Source: JAWVZB01 sp033722375
GTDB lineage: Bacteria > Actinomycetota > Nitriliruptoria > Nitriliruptorales > Nitriliruptoraceae
Assembly: GCA_033722375.1 (NCBI GenBank)
Contig: JAWVZB010000008.1
Location: forward strand, 1 to 47,277
DNA length: 47,277 nt
Direction: 5' to 3'
The position numbers were made by a program, and so were the translations under genes. Positions 34,187 to 42,845 of the stretch are shown piece by piece. The notes below the pieces were generated by a model. That model was not told the origin of the DNA and did not search any database. It saw only the letters and a program-made list of their open reading frames with translations. Numbering within the stretch: the first letter of the stretch is position 1; each line of letters opens with the position of its first letter.

Positions 34187-34861
34187 GTGAGCGAAGAGCG
34201 CGCTCTCGCGACCGTCGAGCTGCTCGGTGCTCTGGCGTACGGCCAGCTCCGGGCGTTCGAAACCACCGTTCGTGCGGTCACCTGTGCCCCTGATGCGAGA
34301 CGCATGGATCGCGTGGCGGAGTTCTCGATCCACGAGCATGCGTCGTACCGCGTGCTGCGTGACCATCTGGTGTCGCTGACCGATCTCGGCGGCGCGGTGA
34401 TGGATCGTCAGAAGCCGTTGTTCGATGCCTTCTTCGACCACGCCCCGATCGACGACTGGGTGGGGGCGTGCACCTTCTTCGCCGTCGGTCTCCCGATGGC
34501 TGCGGACTTCGCCCGCGAGCTCGCACCGGCGCTGGAACCCGAGACCGCGATGATCGTGGTCGGGGCGCTGGCCGACCGCGGCCCGTTCGAGGAGTTCGCG
34601 CGCGAGGAGCTGCGCGAGCACCTGGCGGCAGAGGACGAGCGCGAGCAGATCAAGCACGCGGTGGGGGAGTTGCTCGGTCGGGCGCTGACCGGGTTCCAGG
34701 CCGGGATCGGCGACACCGATGCCCTCGGCGTTCTCCTCCAGGAGGCAGAGGATGCCCCGGACACGTCCGGCGACGAACTCGTCAAACGGATGGCGATGAA
34801 GGTCCTCGAGAACCATCGCCGCCGCATGCACGAGCTGGGTCTCGAGGACCTGGTGGAGTGA
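34187..34861 (+). CDS. Ferritin-like fold protein (MiaE-like group)
   Basis: GTG 34187 follows CAGGGGG. A 224-residue all-helical protein with glutamate/histidine pairs (AFETTVRAV near 27, EFSIHEHASYR near 50, REELREHLAAEDER near 145) placed like the carboxylate-bridged di-iron site of ferritin-like proteins. In actinobacteria, such proteins are placed with the tRNA-hydroxylase MiaE group, but no tRNA-modification genes are nearby. Its reaction is not known. It converges on nadB. Confidence 0.72.
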   Translation: MSEERALATVELLGALAYGQLRAFETTVRAVTCAPDARRMDRVAEFSIHEHASYRVLRDHLVSLTDLGGAVMDRQKPLFDAFFDHAPIDDWVGACTFFAVGLPMAADFARELAPALEPETAMIVVGALADRGPFEEFAREELREHLAAEDEREQIKHAVGELLGRALTGFQAGIGDTDALGVLLQEAEDAPDTSGDELVKRMAMKVLENHRRRMHELGLEDLVE

Positions 34862-34892
34862 GCCGAGGGGGCCCCTCTTCCCAGTCGGGGCG

Positions 34893-36440
34893 TCAGGTGG
34901 CGGGGTGGATCCGTTCGAGGTGGACGGCGTTCCAGGCCTCGTCGCTCGTGGGATGATCCTCGCGCCAGTGGCCTCCGCGGCTCTCGGTACGCAGGAGGGC
35001 GGAGGTCGCGATGAGCCGCGCGGTCACCACTGCCAGAGACAGCTCGAGATGTTCGGGGGCGGCCGCAGCCCCGCCGAGCCCGGCGGCGAGCGCGCCCAGG
35101 TCGGTGATCGTCCGTTCGAGCCTCGTCGCGTCCCGAACCGGGCCGGCGCCGTTCCACATGGTGGTGCGGAGCCGCTGCCGGAGGCCGGACGTGTCCACCG
35201 AGGAAGACGGGAGGTCCGGGGTTCGGGGTGCCGTGGCGGGTGGCTCCGGGAGATCTGAAGCGATGGCGGCGGCGGCCCGCGCCCCGAACACCAGCGCTTC
35301 GCTGAGCGAGTTGCCGGCCATGCGGTTGGCGCCGTGGATGCCGGTCGAGGCCACCTCGCCCGCGGCGTACAGCCCGGTGACCGAGGTGCGCGCCTGGAGG
35401 TCGGTGCGTACCCCGCCGACCATGTAGTGCGCAGCGGGCGTGACGGGGACGCGCTCGGTGGCGAGGTCGAAGCCGTGTTCCGCCACGCCGTCGAGGACCG
35501 TCGGGAACTCCTCCCGGAGCCGTTCCTCACCGAGGTGGGTGGCGTCGAGGTAGCCGGTCCCGGCACCGAGCAGCGCCTTCGACACCACGTGGCGGGGCGC
35601 GAGCTCCGCGTCCGGGTGGACCGTGAGCATGAAGCGCTCGCCGGCGTCGTCGTGCAGCGTCGCCCCGGCGCCGCGGAGCGCCTCGGTCAACAGGAAGCGC
35701 CACGCGCCCGACACCGCGAGTCCCGTGGGGTGGAACTGGACGAACTCGAGGTCACGGACCGCTGCCCCCGCCAGCCACGCGAGCGCCACACCGTCACCCG
35801 TCGCGTGATCGGGGTTCGTGGTGGCGGCGAAGAGGCCACCGCAGCCCCCGGTCGCGAGCAGTACGGCCCGAGCCTCGAGGAGGGCGGGCCGTCCGTCCGC
35901 GCCGAGAACCCACACGCCCGTCACACGGTCGCCGACTCGGGCGAGTTCGAACGCCGTGCCGGCCAGACGGGTCACGCGGGGCGCCGCCGCGTTCCGGAGC
36001 ACGCGGACCATCTCGGCGCCCGTGGCGTCGGCACGGTGGATCGAGCGAGCCACGCGCTGGCCACCTTCCCGGGCCAGGTGGAGCTGGCCGTCCACAGTGT
36101 CGAACCGGGCCCCGAGTTCGATCAGGTCCCGGACCTGTGTGGGTGCCTCGTTCGTGAGCACTGCGACGGCCGACGCGTCGGTCAGGCCGTCGCTCGCCGC
36201 GATCGTGTCGGCGGCGTGGAGCTCCGGGGAGTCGTCCTCGCCCATGGCCGCGGCCATGCCGCCCTGGGCCCACGGGGAGGACCCCGAACTGCTACCGGAG
36301 CCCTTGTCCACGATCACGGCGTCGAGGTCGCGAGCCAGCTTGACGGCCGTGAACAGGCCCGCCACGCCGGCGCCGATCACGGCGACGTCCGTGCGGTAGT
36401 GGCCGGGCGCGATGGGTTGGGCGGGATCGGGTCGTCGCAC
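34893..36440 (-). CDS. nadB: L-aspartate oxidase
   Basis: A 515-residue FAD enzyme: dinucleotide site VAVIGAGVAGLFTAVKLA, the succinate-dehydrogenase/NadB-family SSPWAQGGMAAAMG (residues about 54-67), the catalytic region VQFHPTGL, and PAAHYMVGGVRTDLQARTS. It oxidises aspartate to iminoaspartate, the first step of de novo NAD synthesis. NadA and NadC are not adjacent, but NAD synthetase lies about 10 kb away. The GTG start at 36440 is 14 bases from the end of the alpha/beta-hydrolase gene, so both are probably on one transcript. Confidence 0.93.
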   Translation of the reverse strand: MRRPDPAQPIAPGHYRTDVAVIGAGVAGLFTAVKLARDLDAVIVDKGSGSSSGSSPWAQGGMAAAMGEDDSPELHAADTIAASDGLTDASAVAVLTNEAPTQVRDLIELGARFDTVDGQLHLAREGGQRVARSIHRADATGAEMVRVLRNAAAPRVTRLAGTAFELARVGDRVTGVWVLGADGRPALLEARAVLLATGGCGGLFAATTNPDHATGDGVALAWLAGAAVRDLEFVQFHPTGLAVSGAWRFLLTEALRGAGATLHDDAGERFMLTVHPDAELAPRHVVSKALLGAGTGYLDATHLGEERLREEFPTVLDGVAEHGFDLATERVPVTPAAHYMVGGVRTDLQARTSVTGLYAAGEVASTGIHGANRMAGNSLSEALVFGARAAAAIASDLPEPPATAPRTPDLPSSSVDTSGLRQRLRTTMWNGAGPVRDATRLERTITDLGALAAGLGGAAAAPEHLELSLAVVTARLIATSALLRTESRGGHWREDHPTSDEAWNAVHLERIHPAT

Positions 36441-36454
36441 GGGTCGGATCGTGG

Positions 36455-37324
36455 TCAGGCGGCGCTGCTGTCGTCCTCGGCGCCAGCTTCTTGCGCTCGA
36501 CGCGTCAGGAGCGAGTGGACGGTCAGCGAGTTCGTCATCAGTTCGCCGAAGCCGTCGGGGTCGGCGAGGAGCCAGGAATGACCAGCGGATTCGATGATGT
36601 CACCGGGGGCGCCGGCGGCTTCACACATCGCCAGGAAGGTCGCCTCGGGAACGACCCGGTCCTGGTTGCCCCACAGGATCGAGACCGGGATGCCGTGCTC
36701 GGCCAGTTGGGCCAGTTCCTCCCGCAGGTCGGCCGCACGGGCGAGCTTGGCGGCCCGCCGCAACGCGGAGGGGTTCGTGAGCGCGTTCGTCAGGAAGTCG
36801 CGAGCGACGACCGGCAGGACCCGCCGGTAGTGCTTGCGGGTCCACTCGCCGGGGAAGTGCAGGCCCCAATCCCACAAGGGCCGGTCCGCCATCGAGCGCT
36901 CACCGGCGTCCCCGTTCTTCCAGACGGAGCCACCGATCGAGTTCACGAGCACCAGCGATCGCGCCAGAGCGGGATTGCGGCATGCCGTCACCGTCGCGAC
37001 CGCCCCGCCGAAGCTGTGTCCGATGAAGAACGCCGGGTCGTCGACCCCGGCATGCTCGAGCAGCTGCTCGACCCAGATCGCGAGCTTCTCCCAGGTGTAC
37101 TCGCCGCGCAACGGATCGCTCTTGCCGAACCCGGGAAGCGCCGGAGCGATCACGCGGGCGCCAGCGCCGGCGATCTTGGGGATCGTGCCGGAGTAGGCGC
37201 GAGCGGTCAGCCCCCACCCGTGCAGGAACACCACCGGGTCACCGTCGCCCGCGTCCCCGTAGACGGCCACCCGCCCGTCCAGGGTGGTCCGGTGCCAGCG
37301 GAGATCGGTGCCCGAACGAGCCAA
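36455..37324 (-). CDS. Alpha/beta hydrolase
   Basis: A 289-residue protein with the fold's marks: oxyanion loop VVFLHGWGLT, GFGKSD, nucleophile elbow IGHSFGGAVA with Ser104, then WGNQDRVVP (acid) and SAGHSWLLADPD (His near 257). It resembles haloalkane-dehalogenase/MhpC-like esterases in layout, but the substrate is not readable. It lies 14 bases upstream of nadB on the same strand. Divergent from the F420 reductase gene (194-base gap). Confidence 0.85.
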   Translation of the reverse strand: MARSGTDLRWHRTTLDGRVAVYGDAGDGDPVVFLHGWGLTARAYSGTIPKIAGAGARVIAPALPGFGKSDPLRGEYTWEKLAIWVEQLLEHAGVDDPAFFIGHSFGGAVATVTACRNPALARSLVLVNSIGGSVWKNGDAGERSMADRPLWDWGLHFPGEWTRKHYRRVLPVVARDFLTNALTNPSALRRAAKLARAADLREELAQLAEHGIPVSILWGNQDRVVPEATFLAMCEAAGAPGDIIESAGHSWLLADPDGFGELMTNSLTVHSLLTRRAQEAGAEDDSSAA

Positions 37325-37518
37325 CGCGACTCCTCGACGGTCGGACGATGATGGCCTGACGGCCCCGCGATGAGGGCCAGCTCAGGCCAGCGTATCCGTG
37401 GTCGACGGTGACCCTCGGCTCTCCCCACCGTCGGCCCCTCGGTTCTGCCGGATCGCGTGTGGTCTGCCATGCTTTCCAGCAGGGAGCCGAGTCCCAGCAC
37501 CCGACCAACGGAGTATGG

Positions 37519-38253
37519 ATGACAAGCCCCGACTACCGCGAGGTCCTCGGCATCATCGGTGGCACCGGCGCCCAAGGGAAGGGCTTGGCGGCTCGCTGGG
37601 CGCGGGCCGGCCACGAGGTGTGGATCGGCTCGAGGACCGAGGAGAAGGGCGCCGCCGCGGCCGAGGAGATCAGCGACCGGGCCGGAGAGGGCGCCGCCGT
37701 GCACGGGGGCACCAACGCCGCCGCGGCGGAGGCCGCGGAGATCGTGGTCGTGTCGGTGCCCTACGACGCCCAGCAGGACCTTCTGCCGCCTCTCCGTGAG
37801 GTCGTCGGGGACAAGGTGACGCTCAACGTCGTCAACCCGATGACCTTCGACGAGCTCGGCCCCGTTGCGGTCCCCGTCGAGGCTGGGAGCGCAGCGGAGG
37901 AATGCCAGGAGCTGTGGCCGGACGCCCGAGTGGTCAGTGCGTTCCACGACGTGTCGAGCCGGCGGTTGTGGCGGGTCGACGAAGCGATCGTGACCCACGT
38001 GCTGATCTGCAGCGACGACGAGGAGGCGGCCCACCGGGTCGCCCATCTGGCGGCTCGCATCGACGGCATGTGGGGGGTGTTCTGCGGCCCACTCCGTAAC
38101 AGCGAATACATCGAGAACATCACCCCGGTGCTCCTGTCCATCAACCGCTACTACGGGACCCAGGCAGGGCTGTTGATCGACGGCATCGAGCCCGACGAGG
38201 AGTCGCTCCACGCTCAGCGCACGGACTGGTCAGGCGACGGTGGCACCGGGTGA
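37519..38253 (+). CDS. NADPH-dependent F420 reductase-like protein
   Basis: ATG 37519 gives a 244-residue protein with a Rossmann fold: GIIGGTGAQGKGLAARWARA, WIGSRTEEKG (an NADPH-type arginine after the second strand), VVVSVPYDAQ, LNVVNPMTF and FHDVSSRRL. These are the motifs of NADPH:coenzyme-F420 oxidoreductases (Fno/NPDR family), which supply reduced F420. The size and order fit. No F420 biosynthesis gene lies in the window, so the pairing with F420 is inferred from family. Confidence 0.87.
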   Translation: MTSPDYREVLGIIGGTGAQGKGLAARWARAGHEVWIGSRTEEKGAAAAEEISDRAGEGAAVHGGTNAAAAEAAEIVVVSVPYDAQQDLLPPLREVVGDKVTLNVVNPMTFDELGPVAVPVEAGSAAEECQELWPDARVVSAFHDVSSRRLWRVDEAIVTHVLICSDDEEAAHRVAHLAARIDGMWGVFCGPLRNSEYIENITPVLLSINRYYGTQAGLLIDGIEPDEESLHAQRTDWSGDGGTG

Positions 38254-38299
38254 CGCACAGCCTGACGGTTCCGTGGTACGCGCCGGGAGAGGGGCCAGG

Positions 38300-38590
38300 T
38301 TGAGCCGCATCGCCTACGAGATCGTCTACGACTGTCGGGACCGGATGCTCGGCCAGCGGTTGGCGCAGCGGCTCGAGGAGGTGGTGGGTCCCACCTGGAA
38401 CCTCCGTCGGGTCGAGGAGGGGCCCACCTGGTCGATCGCGATCGAGTTCCCCGACGAACGCGCAGCCGATCGTTTCTTCGACAGCGACTTCTACCGGCAG
38501 TTCTGCATCGAGGCGCGCCGGTCGTGCCGGAGCTCCGTGCTGGTCGTCCCCCTGGGACCCACGGAAGACAGGGAGGATCCGCCTTCCTAA
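38300..38590 (+). CDS. Small protein of unknown function
   Basis: A 96-residue protein from TTG 38300, following GAGAGGGG; an upstream GTG at 38240 would overlap the F420 reductase by 14 bases. The body reads like a compact alpha/beta domain (IAYEIVYDCRDRMLG, then SIAIEFPDERAADRFFDSDF). No family was recognised. The overlap or closeness suggests co-transcription with the F420 reductase gene. Confidence 0.6.
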   Translation: MSRIAYEIVYDCRDRMLGQRLAQRLEEVVGPTWNLRRVEEGPTWSIAIEFPDERAADRFFDSDFYRQFCIEARRSCRSSVLVVPLGPTEDREDPPS

Positions 38591-38615
38591 TGGTGTCCCG
38601 GGTGGTGTCCCGGTG

Positions 38616-39488
38616 TCAGCGACCTTCTCGTTCGGCTCGCACGGCATCCCGGTAGGTAGCGTGGACACGGGCGGTGACCGGGCCGGGTGTTCCCTCACCC
38701 ACCGGCTCGTCGTCGATCGTGACCACCGGGACGACCTCGCGGGTGGTGGCGGTCACGAACACCTCGTCAGCAGCCCCCAGCAGCTCGGCATCGAGCGGGG
38801 CGAAGCGGACGTCGAGGTCGAGCTCGGTGGCCCGTTCGAGGACGACGCTGCGGGTCACGCCCTCGAGGATGCCCTCCGAGAGCGCTGGGGTGACCATCTG
38901 CCGGGCGAGGACAGCGAAGACGTTCGACGTGGCGCCCTCGAGCACGCGCCCCTGGTCGTCGATCAGCAGCGCCTCCGCCGCGCCGCGGCGCCGTGCCTCG
39001 GCGCGGGCGAGACTCGGGGCGAGGTAGGAGAGGGCTTTGACGTGGGGGAGCTCGCGTGCGGCGGCGACCCGGACCGCCCGGATCCCGTCCCGGTAGATGG
39101 CCGGATCGATCCGCAGGTGCTGGGCGGTGACCACGATCGTGGGTCGTCCCTCCACGGCGCCGGGGAACGATGAATCCGGCGAGACGCGCCCGGGGGTGAG
39201 CGTCAGTCGCAGCACCCCGTCACCCCCCTCGAGCGCCTCGAGGTTCCGCTCCGCCGTGTCGGTGACCGCCGCCGCGACCGTTTCGCGCGGGCCGGGGTCG
39301 AAGCCGAGGCTCCTCGCGCCGTCGTAGGCGCGGGCCAGATGTTCGTGGAGCCGGAAGACGTGGCCGCCGTAGCTGCGGAAGGTCTCGAACACGCCTTCGC
39401 CGGTCCGGAAGCCGAGGTCGAACACCGACACGGTGGCGTCGGCGGCCGCGACGAACCGTCCGTCCACGGACGCGATCAGACCGCTCAC
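38616..39488 (-). CDS. Class IV aminotransferase (probable aminodeoxychorismate lyase)
   Basis: A 290-residue PLP enzyme of the BCAT/ADC-lyase fold. Its GTG start overlaps the pabB stop (GTGA). Marks are VFDLGFRTGEGVFETFR, the PLP-lysine region ELPHVKALSYLAPSLAR, and EGATSNVFAVL. The fold alone could be a branched-chain aminotransferase, but coupling to pabB points to PabC: conversion of aminodeoxychorismate to p-aminobenzoate and pyruvate for folate synthesis. Confidence 0.82.
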   Translation of the reverse strand: MSGLIASVDGRFVAAADATVSVFDLGFRTGEGVFETFRSYGGHVFRLHEHLARAYDGARSLGFDPGPRETVAAAVTDTAERNLEALEGGDGVLRLTLTPGRVSPDSSFPGAVEGRPTIVVTAQHLRIDPAIYRDGIRAVRVAAARELPHVKALSYLAPSLARAEARRRGAAEALLIDDQGRVLEGATSNVFAVLARQMVTPALSEGILEGVTRSVVLERATELDLDVRFAPLDAELLGAADEVFVTATTREVVPVVTIDDEPVGEGTPGPVTARVHATYRDAVRAEREGR

Positions 39489-40900
39489 GCCGCCGCCCCG
39501 TCGAGCGTGCCGTTGACGGCCTCGAGGAAGGCCCCGGCCTTGGTGACGGCCTCCTCGTACTCGGCGTCGGGGTCTGAGTCCGCCACGATCCCGCCACCAC
39601 ACCCGTACTCGGCGGTCCCCTCGGTCACGACCGCGGTACGGATCGCGACCGAGAGTCGCAGCGTGCCCGGACCGAGCCACCCGACGGCACCGCAGTACCA
39701 GCCCCGCCGGACGGGCTCGTGGTGTTCGATCAACCGCATCGCAGCCACCTTGGGAGCCCCCGTGACCGATCCGCACGGGAGTGTGGCACGGAGGAGCCCA
39801 CCCCACCCGACACCGTTCGACAACCGCCCCGAGACCGTCGACACGAGCTGCCACACCGTCGGGTGTGCTTCGACCTCGCACAGCGCCGGCACCGTGACGG
39901 TGCCTTCGACGCAGACCCGGCCGAGGTCGTTGCGCTGCATGTCGACCACCATGACGTTCTCGGCACGGTCCTTCGCAGACGCTGCCAGCTCCTCGGCTGC
40001 GGCCACGTCCTCGTCCCGTGCCGTGTGTCGCGGGCGGGTTCCCTTCATCGGTCGCGTGCGGACGTGTCGTCCGGTGGCGAGGAGGAAGCTCTCGGGCGAG
40101 ATGGAGGCGACCCCGATCGCTGGGAGCAGGGCGGCATGGGGCGCTGGGCTCGCCCCGCGGAGCCGGCGGTAGAGCGCCCGGGTGCCGAGCGTCCAGGGCG
40201 TCGAGAGGCGCTGTGACAGGTTGACCTGGAACACGTCGCCGGCCGCGATGTGCTCGAGCACCGCCTCGACCGCGGCCTCGTACGACCGGCGATCGAGCGA
40301 GCTCGTCACCGTCCGCGGCGGTGGCTCGTCGGGCGGGTCAGGTTGTCCGTCCGCCGTTCCCAACCGGGAGCGGATCTCGTCGGGAGCGACGTCCGAGACC
40401 CCGGGGAGGGAGCGGTGGATCAGCCAGGCGTCCTCGGTGACGTGGTCGACGGCGATCGTCGTCGTGACAGCAGACAGGTGGAGGGCCGGGTGTCGGCGGT
40501 CGTGCGCGGCTTCCTCGGGCAGGCGCTCGATGCGCCGGCCGAGGTCGTAGGAGAACGCCCCGACCAGGCCACCGGTGAAGGGCGGCTCGTCGTCGGGCAT
40601 CGGTGCGGCGTCGGGGTGCAACCCGAGCCGGTCGCACACCTCGTCGACTGCTGCGAATGGATCGGTGCCGAGGGCTTGGGTCCTTCCGGCGGTGTGGAGG
40701 CGGGACGTCACACCGTCGTCCACGAGCGTGTACGGCGACGGCAGGGCGAGGAAGCTCCAGCGGAGCGCGTGCGGGGTGCCGGGGCTGGACTCGAGCACGA
40801 TCGTGGCCGGACCCAGCCGGTCCGCGAGCCGGTCGAGGTCGACGCGGCCATCCTCGTCCCGTGGGGGGGCGGCCAGCCGGTCCACGCCGACCAGGGTCAC
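39485..40900 (-). CDS. pabB: Aminodeoxychorismate synthase component I
   Basis: The start is GTG 40900, overlapping the small gene's stop. The 471-residue protein is of the TrpE/PabB chorismate-binding fold: GDVFQVNLSQRL, the PabB-type RPMKGTRPRH whose lysine forms the covalent intermediate in PabB but is alanine in TrpE, ENVMVVDMQRNDLGR, and GSVTGAPKVAAM. It aminates chorismate to aminodeoxychorismate. No glutaminase (PabA) is adjacent. It is followed by the class IV aminotransferase, making a folate-precursor operon. Confidence 0.9.
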   Translation of the reverse strand: MTLVGVDRLAAPPRDEDGRVDLDRLADRLGPATIVLESSPGTPHALRWSFLALPSPYTLVDDGVTSRLHTAGRTQALGTDPFAAVDEVCDRLGLHPDAAPMPDDEPPFTGGLVGAFSYDLGRRIERLPEEAAHDRRHPALHLSAVTTTIAVDHVTEDAWLIHRSLPGVSDVAPDEIRSRLGTADGQPDPPDEPPPRTVTSSLDRRSYEAAVEAVLEHIAAGDVFQVNLSQRLSTPWTLGTRALYRRLRGASPAPHAALLPAIGVASISPESFLLATGRHVRTRPMKGTRPRHTARDEDVAAAEELAASAKDRAENVMVVDMQRNDLGRVCVEGTVTVPALCEVEAHPTVWQLVSTVSGRLSNGVGWGGLLRATLPCGSVTGAPKVAAMRLIEHHEPVRRGWYCGAVGWLGPGTLRLSVAIRTAVVTEGTAEYGCGGGIVADSDPDAEYEEAVTKAGAFLEAVNGTLDGAAA

Positions 40901-41145
40901 ACCGAGGACGGAACGCTGTACTTGCGGCGGAACTCGTCGTTGTCGAGCCGGTCGAGGTCGCCCTCGACCTCCTCCTGGAAGGTGTCCGCCTGCTCCTGGT
41001 CCGTGAAGGTCTGGGCCCACACGAGCGCCCCGCTCGAGGCCACTTGGAGCTGCACGTCGTACATGACCCCACCGTCGTAGCCGGACCGGGTGCGTGTGAG
41101 CACGCGGAAGTCCCGGCGGGGCGAGCGATCGGCGTCTTCGGTCAA
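40897..41145 (-). CDS. Small protein of unknown function at the head of the pab operon
   Basis: An 82-residue protein from TTG 41145 after GAAGAGGA, or 55 residues from ATG 41064. The body (MYDVQLQVASSGALVWAQTF) reads as two strands and a helix (DQEQADTFQEEVEGDLDRL). Its stop overlaps the pabB start as GTGA, so the three genes are coupled. No family was recognised. Confidence 0.6.
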   Translation of the reverse strand: MTEDADRSPRRDFRVLTRTRSGYDGGVMYDVQLQVASSGALVWAQTFTDQEQADTFQEEVEGDLDRLDNDEFRRKYSVPSSV

Positions 41146-41320
41146 GGGATCCTCTTCGAGGGGGCTCGGGCCCGTCCGGCACCGGCCTTGTCCAGCTCCG
41201 GCCCGAGGGGAGAGCGGACGGTACCCGGGCCCGGAGACGCACCGCAATGGTGGAGTGGCCGGGAACGTGAACAGACGGCAGTTCGGCCCGCCCGGGCCGG
41301 GGTAGCCTCGCCTCGAAGAA

Positions 41321-41348
41321 GGTCGATACATCATGGTCGATACATCAT
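41321..41348 (+). repeat. 14-base tandem duplication at the start of the adenosyltransferase gene
   Basis: GGTCGATACATCAT occurs twice in direct succession (41321-41334, 41335-41348), base for base. The second copy contributes the first bases of the cob(I)alamin adenosyltransferase start codon. A near-perfect inverted repeat (41284-41290 with 41293-41299) lies upstream. Confidence 0.85.
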
Positions 41349-41350
41349 GA
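41333..41350 (+). other. Possible five-codon leader ORF (MVDTS)
   Basis: The first copy of the duplication creates ATG GTC GAT ACA TCA TGA. Its stop overlaps the adenosyltransferase ATG (41347) as ATGA. Translation of this micro-ORF could couple to or compete with the main start. Only the sequence supports it. Confidence 0.35.
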
Positions 41351-41901
41351 AGGTCTACACCAAGCGCGGGGACGACGGCACGACCGGCCTGCTCTACGGC
41401 GGTCGTGTCGACAAGGACGATCTCCGGACCGAGGCCTACGGAACGGTCGACGAGACGGTCTCTGCCCTCGGCCTCGCCCGTGCCGAGATCGCGGAGGACC
41501 ACCACCTCCACGACGTGATCCTCGAGGTGCAGCGCGAACTCTTCTGCGTCGGCGCTCAGCTCGCCACGAAGAGCGAGGACTGGGACCGTCTGGAGGTCGG
41601 GGTCAGCAAGGTCGACGACGGTATGGTCGCTGCGCTCGAGGAACGGATCGACGCCTCCACCGAACGCCATCCGCTGCCCGACGAGTTCGTCGTCCCCGGC
41701 GGCAACCGTGCCGCGGCCGCGCTGGATCTCGGACGTGCCATGATCCGCCGCGCCGAGCGGGCCGTCGTCGCCATGAAGCGCAGCGATCTGCTGCCTGACG
41801 AGACGCCACTGCGCTACCTCAACCGCTGCTCGGACCTCCTCTACGTCTTGGCGCGCGAGGTCGAGGGGCGCCACGTCCCCTCGCGCGTGCGCGAGCGCTG
41901 A
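41347..41901 (+). CDS. PduO-type cob(I)alamin adenosyltransferase
   Basis: A 184-residue PduO-family enzyme: KVYTKRGDDGTTGLLYGGRV (ATP-binding start), YGTVDETVSALGLARA, LPDEFVVPGGNRAAAALDL and RYLNRCSDLLYVLAR. It transfers the adenosyl group of ATP to cob(I)alamin, making adenosylcobalamin. It is followed after 29 bases by a BtuF-like receptor gene, so the two probably share a transcript and a role in B12 handling. The start codon sits in a 14-base tandem duplication. Confidence 0.93.
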   Translation: MKVYTKRGDDGTTGLLYGGRVDKDDLRTEAYGTVDETVSALGLARAEIAEDHHLHDVILEVQRELFCVGAQLATKSEDWDRLEVGVSKVDDGMVAALEERIDASTERHPLPDEFVVPGGNRAAAALDLGRAMIRRAERAVVAMKRSDLLPDETPLRYLNRCSDLLYVLAREVEGRHVPSRVRER

Positions 41902-41929
41902 CACCTGCGGCAGCGGAAGCGAAGCGACC

Positions 41930-42748
41930 ATGAAGACCGTCACCGACGAGCTCGGGGCCAGCGTCGCGATGCCCGACGAGCCCAAGCGCCTCGTGTCGCT
42001 GGTGCCGAGCCTGTCGGAGGCACTGTGGTGGTTCCACGTCGCCGACCGGTTGGTGGGGGTGACCGACTACTGCGTCGCCCCGCCGCACGGCTTCCCCCGG
42101 GCCGAGCGCGTCCGCGGGACCAAGAACCCCGACGTCGACGCCATCGTCGGACTCGACCCCGATCTCGTCATCGCGAACGAGGAGGAGAACCGCCGGCTCG
42201 ATGTCGAACGCCTGCGGGACGCCGGTGTGGCGGTCTACGTGACGGCCCCTCGCAGCGTGTCGGATGCCGCCGCGACCCTCGCGGACGTGGGCGGGCTCGT
42301 CGGACAGGCGAAGGCGGGGCGGGGGCTGGCACAGTCGATCGAGCGGGCGCTGGCACAGGCCTCGCGCCGGCGTGTGGAGCCGCCCTTGGATGCGTTCGTG
42401 CCGATCTGGCGTGATCCGTGGATGGCGACGGGACGCGACACCTACGCCGCCGACCTGCTCGAGCAGTGCGGGTTCCGGGTCGTCCCCGCCGTGGAGCGCT
42501 ACCCCGAGCTCGACCTCGACGCCGTGGCGGCGACGGATCCCGACGTCGTCCTGCTGCCCGACGAGCCCTACGCCTTCGGCGAAGCTGACCGGGAGGCCTT
42601 CGACGACTGGGATGTTGCGGTGCGGCTCATCGACGGCACCGCGCTCACCTGGTACGGCCCGCGGACGCCCCAGGCGATCGGGGACCTCGTGCGGCTTGGC
42701 CGCAGCCTCGCGCGACTGCAGCAGCGACGTCGGCGCCGGACGCAGTAG
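41930..42748 (+). CDS. BtuF-like helical-backbone receptor without a signal peptide
   Basis: ATG 41930 follows GGAAGCGAAGC. The 272-residue protein has the two-lobed FepB/BtuF layout: RLVSLVPSLSEALWW, LVGVTDYC, IVGLDPDLVIANEEE, a helix linker, then VERYPELDLDAVAATDPDVV. There is no signal peptide or lipobox, so it should be cytosolic, not a periplasmic or surface receptor. The C-terminal 15 residues are strongly basic (LQQRRRRRTQ). Its neighbour is the cobalamin adenosyltransferase. A role in holding or passing corrinoids is inferred. Confidence 0.78.
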   Translation: MKTVTDELGASVAMPDEPKRLVSLVPSLSEALWWFHVADRLVGVTDYCVAPPHGFPRAERVRGTKNPDVDAIVGLDPDLVIANEEENRRLDVERLRDAGVAVYVTAPRSVSDAAATLADVGGLVGQAKAGRGLAQSIERALAQASRRRVEPPLDAFVPIWRDPWMATGRDTYAADLLEQCGFRVVPAVERYPELDLDAVAATDPDVVLLPDEPYAFGEADREAFDDWDVAVRLIDGTALTWYGPRTPQAIGDLVRLGRSLARLQQRRRRRTQ

Positions 42749-42784
42749 CGCCCGCGGCCCGGTGTGGAGCCCGAGCCGCGGGCG
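42749..42784. terminator. Strong hairpin between convergent genes
   Basis: CGCCCGCGGC (42749-42758) and GCCGCGGGCG (42775-42784) form a perfect ten-pair stem with a 16-base loop, starting directly after the TAG of the BtuF-like gene. It lies before the end of the convergent secreted-protein gene. There is no T-run after it, but position and strength support a terminator. Confidence 0.6.
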
Positions 42785-42845
42785 TGGAGAGATCCAAACG
42801 GATATCCGTGTAGATCCCCGCTTCAGGGTCGTCGTCAGGTCACGA

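Noticed and set aside
39485..40900. Anthranilate synthase TrpE
   Set aside because: The RPMKGT lysine and the coupled class IV aminotransferase point to PabB, not TrpE.
41146..41346. Cobalamin riboswitch upstream of the adenosyltransferase
   Set aside because: The gap holds GC-rich inverted repeats but no recognisable B12 box, and is shared with a divergent gene.
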